26,324 nucleotides of DNA from positions 1-26,324 of IMG/VR virus record IMGVR_UViG_3300005663_000182. One strand, written 5' to 3'. Both the position numbers and the translations under genes were made by a program. The stretch's first letter is position 1, and each line of letters starts with the position of its first letter. The notes below the pieces were generated by a model. The model searched no databases. It saw nothing but the letters and a program-made list of their open reading frames with translations, and was not told the DNA's origin. The stretch comes from a virus. Positions 16,119-22,964 of the stretch are shown piece after piece.

Positions 16119-16780
16119 TTCCCCCAACTGAATTGAAGTATGTCGATGCGGAGTGGACTGATAAATACGCAGGCGACACCGCTATCGTAATCGGCAACGG
16201 GGAAAGTCTGAAAAAGATACCTAGGGAATTACTAAACAAATATCCGAACTTCGGTGCTAATTGTATTTATCTGTTTCCGTTTCAACCAACGTATTACATT
16301 TGCATAGACACAAGGATGTTGAGGAACTATCCTAAAGATATATATGCCACGGCGGCGAAAGCCGAGATAGCATTTCTTAGTGACACGCATATGGGCGAAC
16401 CCGTTGAAGGATTAGAAGAGCTTTATCAACTAGAGAACGCTTATCTTTGCAATGAGAATACGGTAAGGTTTCCTGGCGAGGCTTGGTGGACGGGTGGCAC
16501 ATCGGCATATATGGCATTGAAAATAGCCTACGCCATGGGTTTCAGCACAGTTATTTTGGTAGGATGTGACAGGGACTATGAATGGAAGCATTTCTCAGAC
16601 GACTATCCCGAAGAATCTATAGAGGAATCCCGCAAAGCAGAATTCAGAAGCGGGCAAGAATATCATTTTGTAGTTGCAAGTATAGTTTATAAAGAGGCTG
16701 GCAGGCGCATTGTGAACCTGTCGCTTCCCTCGGCGCTGGACGAATACTTTGGGCGGGGAGAAATCGAGGATTATGCGTAG
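16115..16780 (+). CDS. GNG(P/E)SL-type putative glycosyltransferase-like protein (221 aa)
   Basis: The N-terminus holds DTAIVIGNGESLKKIPRELL (about 20-39). This is a strand-turn motif like the GNGPSL loop of DUF115/MAF-type proteins and CstII-like (GT42) sialyltransferases, which bind a nucleotide-sugar or related ligand. It is followed by GANCIYLFPFQPTYYICID, equivalent to the 'which residue or sugar acceptor' region in those families, and by WWTGGTSAYMALKIAYAMGF with VGCDRDYEW further on. The protein is short and complete, with no signal peptide. It is coupled by ATGA to the previous gene and overlaps the next by 8 nt. Sugar-nucleotide chemistry is likely in outline, but the reaction and acceptor are unknown; a non-catalytic relative cannot be excluded. 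Confidence 0.6.
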   Translation: MIPPTELKYVDAEWTDKYAGDTAIVIGNGESLKKIPRELLNKYPNFGANCIYLFPFQPTYYICIDTRMLRNYPKDIYATAAKAEIAFLSDTHMGEPVEGLEELYQLENAYLCNENTVRFPGEAWWTGGTSAYMALKIAYAMGFSTVILVGCDRDYEWKHFSDDYPEESIEESRKAEFRSGQEYHFVVASIVYKEAGRRIVNLSLPSALDEYFGRGEIEDYA

Positions 16781-17270
16781 GGCATTTTTCGTAATAGGAT
16801 GCGAGTCAACAGGCACCCGTATGATGACCAAGGCGCTTATATCGGCGGGAGCATTCGGGGACAGTGGGCACCAGCAGTCTCTGGACAATCTGAATTTCTA
16901 TGACCGCCCAGACATAATTGTGTTTCGCAGGAGTATTCCACACGCTGATATGTGGCCTCCAATAAACACGCTTCACAGAATGATGATAGCCGCAAGATAC
17001 ACGGTCGCTACGTTTATCATGTGGCGCAAGGAAGAATTCACGATTCAGTCCCAGTTGAGGCGCAACCATGTGCAGAGTGAGGAAAAGGCCAAGGAACAGA
17101 TAAAGAGGGCACTTAAATTAATAGGAGAGTTTTCCCACGGCAAAGAGTGTGAGGTGGTAGGATATGAGCATTTCGTGACTGATGAATGGTATCGCAGTGA
17201 GTTATTCTGGGATTATGGTTTACCCAAACCAACGATTGAATTCTACAACGCAAACGAGGCTTATAAATGA
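16773..17270 (+). CDS. Putative sulfotransferase-like P-loop protein (165 aa)
   Basis: I start at ATG 16773, with GGGGAG 12 nt upstream, rather than the in-frame TTG at 16749; the ATG gives an N-terminus that runs directly into the first strand. AFFVIGCESTGTRMMTKAL (residues 4-22) matches the 5'-phosphosulfate-binding loop style of PAPS-dependent sulfotransferases (hydrophobic strand, G-x-x-S/T-G-T-R/T, helix). DIIVFRRSIPHADMW (about 46-60) resembles the strand and Arg/Ser region that holds the 3'-phosphate. It is shorter than typical sulfotransferases (250-300 aa), so it may be a minimal version or another P-loop kinase or transferase. The genes around it are glycosyltransferase-like, which supports sugar sulfation as a hypothesis. 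Confidence 0.55.
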   Translation: MRRAFFVIGCESTGTRMMTKALISAGAFGDSGHQQSLDNLNFYDRPDIIVFRRSIPHADMWPPINTLHRMMIAARYTVATFIMWRKEEFTIQSQLRRNHVQSEEKAKEQIKRALKLIGEFSHGKECEVVGYEHFVTDEWYRSELFWDYGLPKPTIEFYNANEAYK

Positions 17271-18523
17271 CACTCACCTGTTTATGGCATTCGGCTCCTT
17301 GCTACTACCCGACTGGTTATGGAGTACAAACAAGAGGATTTGCCCACCGCATCGCTGTGTCAGAACATGATATTGCAGTAGTGATGACCACAATAAACCT
17401 TGGGATAGAATGGGAGGGCATACTCCATCTTCCAGGCGGTAAAGAACCATTCTCCATTGAGGGAGTTCTTGAATGGACTAGGAGATTAAAGGCCGACATA
17501 GTGTTCACTCTTTTTGACGTTTGGCCTCTGCCCGAAAATATGGGGGAATTGATAAACAGGATGGGCGCTAAGTGGGCACCTATTGCACCTATAGACCACG
17601 ACCCCATACCGCAAGATGTTTTGAAGAGGCTTATACACGCAGATTACCCCATTGCTATGAGTAGGTTTGCGGAGCGTGAGATGAAGCGAGTGGGCTTGGA
17701 GCCAATATACATTCCGCACGGTGTAGAAACGAACGTGTTTAAGCCCGTGCAGCCCGATAAATCCATGTTTGCTGCCGAAGATATGTTTATGGTGGGGATA
17801 GTAGCGACAAATCTTGAGCCAATGGACAGGAAGGGATGGAAACCCGCACTAGACGCATTTGGGAAGTTCTACCAAAAACACCCCAACAGCCGTCTGTATG
17901 CGCACTGTGAACCATCGCGGGCGGATAGCGGATATGACTTGGCGGCGATTGCCTCAGAATACGGATTTAAGGTTTACACGCCCGATATGTGGCAGCTTGT
18001 GGGCAATGGGATACCGAGTACACGCATGGCGCAAATCTACAGCACGTTCGATGTATTACTTATGCTAACGAGAGGCGAGGGCTTCGGGGTACCGCTGATT
18101 GAGGCACAGGCTTGTGGAACGCCGGTCATCGTTACTGATTTCACTGCCTGTTCAGACTTGGTTGGGGCAGGATGGAAGATACCGATAACTGGGAAACGCT
18201 GGACACCGATGAGTTCCTGGTGGGCAGAACCCGATGTGGATGCAGCAGTCGAGGCGCTAGAGGAAGCATATGATTTGTGGGAAAAGGGCGAGCTTGAAAA
18301 GAAGTTCAAGATAAAGGCTAGGGCATTTGCGAAAGCATATGACTTTGATGTAGTATATCAGATGTACATGGCACCATTTTTGGAGAGAGTAGATGGCGAA
18401 ATTAAAGCGGAAAAAAGTGATGAACGAAGTGGACAAGCGCCCAGTGAACACTCGGGACAAAGAGGAGTGGGTGATAGTGGACAGGGGGATAAACCAAAGA
18501 AAAAGCGTAAACGTAGGCGGTAA
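17267..18523 (+). CDS. GT4-family glycosyltransferase (418 aa)
   Basis: GT-B enzymes of this family transfer a sugar from an activated donor, retaining the anomeric configuration. The N-terminal domain opens with CLWHSAPCYYPTGYGVQTRG, whose Gly-rich loop is typical of the acceptor domain. The C-terminal domain has GIVATNLEPMDRKGW (about 183-197, with the Arg/Lys pair that contacts donor phosphates) and the E-x7-E motif EGFGVPLIE (E271, E279) followed by AQACGTPVI. The core ends near residue 375. The last 43 residues are low complexity, end in a basic cluster (PKKKRKRRR), and overlap the next gene in another frame. It is coupled by ATGA to the sulfotransferase-like gene. The acceptor could be a virion protein, host surface glycan or small molecule. 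Confidence 0.88.
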   Translation: MTLTCLWHSAPCYYPTGYGVQTRGFAHRIAVSEHDIAVVMTTINLGIEWEGILHLPGGKEPFSIEGVLEWTRRLKADIVFTLFDVWPLPENMGELINRMGAKWAPIAPIDHDPIPQDVLKRLIHADYPIAMSRFAEREMKRVGLEPIYIPHGVETNVFKPVQPDKSMFAAEDMFMVGIVATNLEPMDRKGWKPALDAFGKFYQKHPNSRLYAHCEPSRADSGYDLAAIASEYGFKVYTPDMWQLVGNGIPSTRMAQIYSTFDVLLMLTRGEGFGVPLIEAQACGTPVIVTDFTACSDLVGAGWKIPITGKRWTPMSSWWAEPDVDAAVEALEEAYDLWEKGELEKKFKIKARAFAKAYDFDVVYQMYMAPFLERVDGEIKAEKSDERSGQAPSEHSGQRGVGDSGQGDKPKKKRKRRR

Positions 18524-18716
18524 AGAAATTAGGCTATTTTCTTCAGGTGCAACCACCTACGACAAAAAGTTGGCTAATGAAATCAAAGACAAGTACAAAC
18601 ATGACCCCGACATTGGGGTTATTAATAAATCGCATGTCCGATTACAGGGCGCACACAAGACGCATTTTACGGTGCCAGCATTGCCGTGGAAAAAGAAACG
18701 CAACAAGAGGACATAA
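18393..18716 (+). CDS. Small basic hypothetical protein (107 aa) overprinting the glycosyltransferase tail
   Basis: ATG 18393 has a good GGAGAG site about 7 nt upstream, inside the glycosyltransferase gene, and the first 131 nt are read in a different frame from it. The product is Lys/Arg-rich, with beta-like stretches (EEWVIVDRGINQRKSVNVGG), a central GKEIRLFSSGATTYDKKLAN segment and a basic end (PWKKKRNKRT). It ends exactly where the adaptor gene begins. No family is recognised. The non-overlapping two thirds look protein-like and the position suggests a head-tail accessory; both are inferences. Confidence 0.6.
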   Translation: MAKLKRKKVMNEVDKRPVNTRDKEEWVIVDRGINQRKSVNVGGKEIRLFSSGATTYDKKLANEIKDKYKHDPDIGVINKSHVRLQGAHKTHFTVPALPWKKKRNKRT

Positions 18717-19613
18717 ATGGCAACTTTAAGCAACATTCTCAGGGACAGTCTCATGGAACTCGGCGCGGCCACCGTTGGCAAAGCCACTGGCGGCACGACC
18801 GTGACCGTGGTCGATTCCGCCCTCGGGGGTACAGACGACGACTACAACGGCGGGAGCGTCATCGTTACGTATGACAACGGCGGCGCAGCCGCTGCCCCAG
18901 AGGGAGAGTTTGCCAGAGTGGAGGACTACGCCCAGTCCACGGGAACCATAACCGTTCTGACGGCAGACACATTCACTGCCGCAGTGGCAGTAAGCGACGA
19001 GTATCTGGTATCCACGAAGAAGTATCCGCATCAGAAGATGATACGCACTATTAACAGGGCATTGGGGCAAGTAGGCGACATTCCGCGTGTGGACACGACT
19101 ACATTGGATACAGCGTCGTCTCAAACAGAATACACCTACGCATTAGCTTGGAAACGAAGTCCCCCATACCAAGTAGATATACAGATAAAAACCACCGACG
19201 CAAACGATAACCAGTGGCGCAAGATTAGCCGTGGCAAGTGGTATTATGTGCCTGCGGTGGGCGGGACTACAGCACTACTTGTTTTCAAAGAACAACTCCC
19301 CTCAAGCAGGGACCTGCGTATTTGGTACAAGGGGCCGCATCCTGTTGTACAACTGTATAGCGATACTATCTACGAAGGTATTCATGAGGAATGGCTGATT
19401 TGGGAGGTAGTCTACAGGGCGCTACGAGAGAGAATTGCCCGCAGAGACGGACTATCGGAGTGGGAAGTTCAGTTGATGAACGAAGCCAACGCCGAACGTA
19501 AGGAACAGCGTGCCCGTCACAAGATATGGTTCCCCAAGCGAGACACCAAGCTATTCATAGTAAGCCGTGCGGATGTTAGCAGAGACACGATAGCCACACC
19601 TGACCCGCCATGA
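18717..19613 (+). CDS. Probable head-tail adaptor protein (298 aa)
   Basis: The start abuts the previous TAA, with AGAGG upstream. The first ~100 residues are a beta-rich region (GGTTVTVVDSALGG; GGSVIVTYDNGG; FARVEDYAQSTGTITVLTAD) that resembles the 'event/edge' module found at the front of many phage head-tail structural proteins. It is followed by HQKMIRTINRALGQVGDIP, a second beta domain (about 135-215), and long C-terminal helices (LIWEVVYRALRERIARRDGL, then NAERKEQRARHKIWFPKRD) of the kind adaptors use to dock under the portal. Place between the capsid block and the beta-propeller tail gene agrees. Closest role by analogy: tail-tube A or adaptor proteins of short-tailed phages. Confidence 0.6.
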   Translation: MATLSNILRDSLMELGAATVGKATGGTTVTVVDSALGGTDDDYNGGSVIVTYDNGGAAAAPEGEFARVEDYAQSTGTITVLTADTFTAAVAVSDEYLVSTKKYPHQKMIRTINRALGQVGDIPRVDTTTLDTASSQTEYTYALAWKRSPPYQVDIQIKTTDANDNQWRKISRGKWYYVPAVGGTTALLVFKEQLPSSRDLRIWYKGPHPVVQLYSDTIYEGIHEEWLIWEVVYRALRERIARRDGLSEWEVQLMNEANAERKEQRARHKIWFPKRDTKLFIVSRADVSRDTIATPDPP

Positions 19614-19645
19614 TGCCTATAAACGACACAATTGAGACATTATGA
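19610..19645 (+). CDS. Possible 11-codon coupling minicistron
   Basis: An ATG-ATG start at 19610 overlaps the adaptor stop (ATGA), and the 11-residue frame (MMPINDTIETL) ends in a TGA that overlaps the ATG of the next gene (again ATGA). It would carry ribosomes across an otherwise weak 28-nt gap with no good ribosome-binding site. It could also be chance; the double overlap is the only support. Confidence 0.3.
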   Translation: MMPINDTIETL

Positions 19646-22533
19646 CGCTAACGTATAACGTAAACGACACAACTAAAGCCCCCTCGCACCACCTCATGTT
19701 GGTTGAAGGTAGCACCACTGTTGGGATAACTCTCAAGAGTTCCGAAGACATACAGCAACAGCCTTATAACCCCTCGTCTTTGCAGTTCAACACGGGCCGT
19801 CAGGGATACGGGTCGTTTGAACCTCCCTACACGTCGATAGACCAAACGGATTGGTCTGGTGGATTGGGCCAGCGATACTTCAAAGACACCTCCAAGTTCC
19901 TCGATAGCTATAACGCCTGGACGATGAACGAAAGCGGCTGGCTACCAGCGCCCATGGGAAGGTTCGCCAGGGGATTGAGGGCGGAAAACACCATTATGCC
20001 CAATTCTACCCAACTGAGAAGAGAGGGCGAGATTCCACTAAACCAAGGAATCGGTTGGACATCTTTGACCGGAAGCACTGCCTATAGAGGCACCGCATTT
20101 TTAACTACTGAAGCATATAGCGCGTCAGAAATATGGCTTTTCATGAGGTATTTTGGGAATCCCCCAACGCTCACTGTGGAAATAAGGGCCAACTCATCCA
20201 ATGAGCCAGGGAGTGTGATTACGAACGGTACCATAACCACGTCCTCTGCGACTTTAGCAGACATCATGCCCGAAGGTGCGGGGATAGGCCAATGGATACC
20301 ATTCAATCTTGATACAGCGGCTTCAATGAACAATGCCACTGTTTATCACGTAATAGTCGGCAATACTGAGGCTGGAACGCCGTCGGCAGATTATTGGGAA
20401 GTAGGCACACCTGGACTATCTACTACAACCAATAGCTATCCTACCACTAGTTCGGACGGCAGCTCTTGGTCATCGGGCGGCACGGTTCTCTATTTTAGAG
20501 TATTGGCGGCTCTTGTAGACGGGAAAGTGCATTTTGTAGAATATAAGAATGCGCTTTACGCCTGCACAGAACCGACAGATGGTTCGGCAGGAAAGATATA
20601 TCTCAATGGAGACAGGGGAGTGGCAACCGGAACATCTACAGCGAATAAACTTGTCGATACCACACAAAGCTGGGAGGATGACCAATATATAAATGCCTAT
20701 CTGCATATATTTAATGGTACGGGAGAAGGCCAAGTCCGCAGGATTGTTGATAGCGACGCGACATCGCTTACGGTTTACGACTCCAGCGAGACAGAAACTC
20801 TGGGAACGGGAACGCCGTTTGATATTACTCCCATCCAGGGCGGGACAGATACGGGTTCAGAATATGTCATTACAGGCACACAGCAATGGCAGAATGTCAC
20901 ACCCACCAATTCAACATTTACTATAACCAAACCCATTACTGACGTATTGGTGTTGTGGGGAGTGCTGTATTGTTGCCAGGGCGAAGATGCGAATGCGGCG
21001 AAACTGAGAGAATACAACGATAATTCCTCTCCTGGTGTGTGGTTTGACTTTCATGGTGAAAATGCCAATACACATGACACGCTTGTTATTGATGACGCCA
21101 ACTGGGTAGCACAGTATCTGGCCAAGACATACGACCCCAAAAACGAGAACTTCGTCTGGAGGGCGCGCAACCAGAATCCTGCCGAATGGACAGGAACTAA
21201 CCAGACTTCAGTTTCCAAGGCAGATGATGTGGTGTGGTCGGCTAATATGTCATTCGGTACTGGTATTCCAGTGGGCACTAGAGACCATCTGATTACGAAT
21301 ATTGCAGTTTATAACAACTTACTTTGGGTAGGGAAAGAGGATTCAGTTTGGTATATTGAATCCGATGGCACGTATGACCGTGCCCATCCGTTGCAAATAG
21401 GCCTTGAGGCTATGGCTGAACCTGATAATAATAGAGCCATGGTAGCCAAAGACTTGTTCCTGTTTTTTAACTGGGCGCATTCCGTCGAGAAATTGTATGG
21501 GTCTAATCTAACCGACATTGGGCCATGGCGAGGCATGGGACTACCAGAGAGGGCAAGAGGCCCCATCGTAGATTTAGTTCCTGCTATTGGATGGTTGTTT
21601 GCAGCAGTCGATGGCGGCGCAAAAGGACAATCAAGCGTATTAGCCTACAACGACAGGGGGTGGCACACTTTATACAGAGGGCCAGCCAGGGGAAAATCGG
21701 ACTTCGCACAACTCAGCAATCCACGAATAAGAAATCTTCACTGGCAGAGCGTGTCTGGGGAATTCGCATTAAACTTCTTGTGGTTCGAGAGCGGCGGAGA
21801 CATCATGTTCATGCGAATGCCTCGCAAAGCATTGAATCCTGCATTAGATTCTAGCATGGACTTGGCGCTTGTAAGTTACGTGACAAGTTCTATTCATGAT
21901 GCCGGATATTCCAACCTCGAAAAACATTTCGAGCAGGTGCATCTTTCGCATCCTGGGGCCAATCAAATAAGGTATGAAATAGATTATATAGCCGATGTTG
22001 CGCTTGACGAGGTAATGGGGTTTAATGCTTCCGCTGAGAAAGCATGGACGACTGTAACTGTTGATTCGGGGTTTGCGCCAGATTTCACATTCGACTTATC
22101 CCAAAGTAGAAAACGAACTATCATCCTGCGTACCAGAACTTCAACTTTGACCCGTTCAGTAAACCCAGTATCTGACAAGGCTCCTCCAGAATCCGAAGTG
22201 GTGGGAGAATCCGGCGCAGGCCCTGCATCACTTGAAGCCGTGGTGTTGGACGCCTTCGCACGTACCCCAGTGAAGTACAACTGGACGTTTCCCATTGTTC
22301 TTGACGAGCATCAGGAAACACTGGACGGCCAAGTTGACCTCAATTTAGAGACCAAGTTCACGCGGCTGAACAACTGGGCGAATCGGGCGCAGGAACTTGC
22401 GCTGTCGTCTACGTTCCATTGGCTGCACAATAAGACCGTGGTGATAGAACCATTACCGGCAACATTTGGTGGCTGGGACAATGAAACAGGAACAACCAGG
22501 GCTATGTTGTCTATTACATTGCGAGAGACGTAA
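19642..22533 (+). CDS. Large beta-propeller-type tail hub/nozzle protein with inserted beta domains (963 aa)
   Basis: Proteins of this kind (compare T7 gp12 and P22 gp10 in role) plug the lower tail of short-tailed phages. Residues about 148-290 form a jelly-roll-like domain of the exported-protein type (GTAFLTTEAYSASEIWLFMR; PPTLTVEIRANSSNEPGSVI; YFRVLAA). Residues about 325-400 hold a phage module with SANK-type LVDTTQSWEDDQYINAYLHI and GEGQVRRIVDSDATSLTVYD. Blade-like repeats follow: VLVLWGVLYCCQGED, NIAVYNNLLWVGKEDSVWYI, KDLFLFFNWAHSVEKLYG and AIGWLFAAVDGG. The C-terminal part (about 760-963) is another beta domain. No ribosome-binding site is obvious. The propeller call is by repeat pattern; the exact tail role is inferred from order. 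Confidence 0.65.
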   Translation: MTLTYNVNDTTKAPSHHLMLVEGSTTVGITLKSSEDIQQQPYNPSSLQFNTGRQGYGSFEPPYTSIDQTDWSGGLGQRYFKDTSKFLDSYNAWTMNESGWLPAPMGRFARGLRAENTIMPNSTQLRREGEIPLNQGIGWTSLTGSTAYRGTAFLTTEAYSASEIWLFMRYFGNPPTLTVEIRANSSNEPGSVITNGTITTSSATLADIMPEGAGIGQWIPFNLDTAASMNNATVYHVIVGNTEAGTPSADYWEVGTPGLSTTTNSYPTTSSDGSSWSSGGTVLYFRVLAALVDGKVHFVEYKNALYACTEPTDGSAGKIYLNGDRGVATGTSTANKLVDTTQSWEDDQYINAYLHIFNGTGEGQVRRIVDSDATSLTVYDSSETETLGTGTPFDITPIQGGTDTGSEYVITGTQQWQNVTPTNSTFTITKPITDVLVLWGVLYCCQGEDANAAKLREYNDNSSPGVWFDFHGENANTHDTLVIDDANWVAQYLAKTYDPKNENFVWRARNQNPAEWTGTNQTSVSKADDVVWSANMSFGTGIPVGTRDHLITNIAVYNNLLWVGKEDSVWYIESDGTYDRAHPLQIGLEAMAEPDNNRAMVAKDLFLFFNWAHSVEKLYGSNLTDIGPWRGMGLPERARGPIVDLVPAIGWLFAAVDGGAKGQSSVLAYNDRGWHTLYRGPARGKSDFAQLSNPRIRNLHWQSVSGEFALNFLWFESGGDIMFMRMPRKALNPALDSSMDLALVSYVTSSIHDAGYSNLEKHFEQVHLSHPGANQIRYEIDYIADVALDEVMGFNASAEKAWTTVTVDSGFAPDFTFDLSQSRKRTIILRTRTSTLTRSVNPVSDKAPPESEVVGESGAGPASLEAVVLDAFARTPVKYNWTFPIVLDEHQETLDGQVDLNLETKFTRLNNWANRAQELALSSTFHWLHNKTVVIEPLPATFGGWDNETGTTRAMLSITLRET

Positions 22534-22964
22534 TGTTCAGGTTCAAAGTCCCCAGGAAGCGCAGGCTTGCAGTGCCAGCATTGAGGATAAGCAAGCCGCT
22601 GGAGGGACTGACGGGCATAGTGCAGGGCTGGCCCGCCACGGATATTGAGGAGAGGATGTACATAGCGTTTCTGCATAATGCGGTGCTTCCCGACGACATA
22701 GAATTCCAGCCATCGTATCTGGCAGGAAGAAGCATGTTGGGAGAAATCAGGCCCGACTTTGCATTACACATTGGACTTATTCAAATTTGGTATGCGGACG
22801 AGGACTTTTTTCACCGTACTGCGGAACAAGCAAACAGGGACGCGTTTAATGATGCACGGTTATTCAATGAGATGCAGGGAGCCATAGAGTTCCCCATTCG
22901 CATCTCAGGCGATGACCTCGAAACCCAAGAGAAGGCCGATGCGGCTGTGCGAGGTAAATTGTAG
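22533..22964 (+). CDS. Small PD-(D/E)XK-like (Vsr/DUF559-style) protein in the tail module (143 aa)
   Basis: The start is joined to the previous stop as TAATG. After a basic, Pro-containing N-terminus (MFRFKVPRKRRLAVP), residues about 36-125 follow the pattern of compact restriction-fold proteins: an acidic helix (ATDIEERMYIAFLHNAVL, E39/E40), FQPSYLAGRSMLGEIRPDFA with Pro-Asp at 74-75, a hydrophobic strand GLIQIWYADEDFFH, and a charged helix (EQANRDAFNDARLFNEM) ending in a beta/alpha unit. The usual second acid-x-Lys is not seen at the IQIW strand, so it may be a non-catalytic version. Its function in the tail region is unknown. Confidence is high for the gene and modest for the fold. Confidence 0.5.
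   Translation: MFRFKVPRKRRLAVPALRISKPLEGLTGIVQGWPATDIEERMYIAFLHNAVLPDDIEFQPSYLAGRSMLGEIRPDFALHIGLIQIWYADEDFFHRTAEQANRDAFNDARLFNEMQGAIEFPIRISGDDLETQEKADAAVRGKL

Noticed and set aside
16749-16772. TTG start for the sulfotransferase-like gene
   Set aside because: ATG 16773 starts directly before the first strand of the P-loop fold and needs only an 8-nt overlap. The TTG also falls within what appears to be its ribosome-binding region.
18490-18523. PKKKRKRRR tail of the glycosyltransferase looks like a eukaryotic nuclear localisation signal
   Set aside because: It lies in a low-complexity tail overprinting another gene, in a phage with bacterial-type signals. Lys/Arg runs arise easily from A/G-rich sequence.
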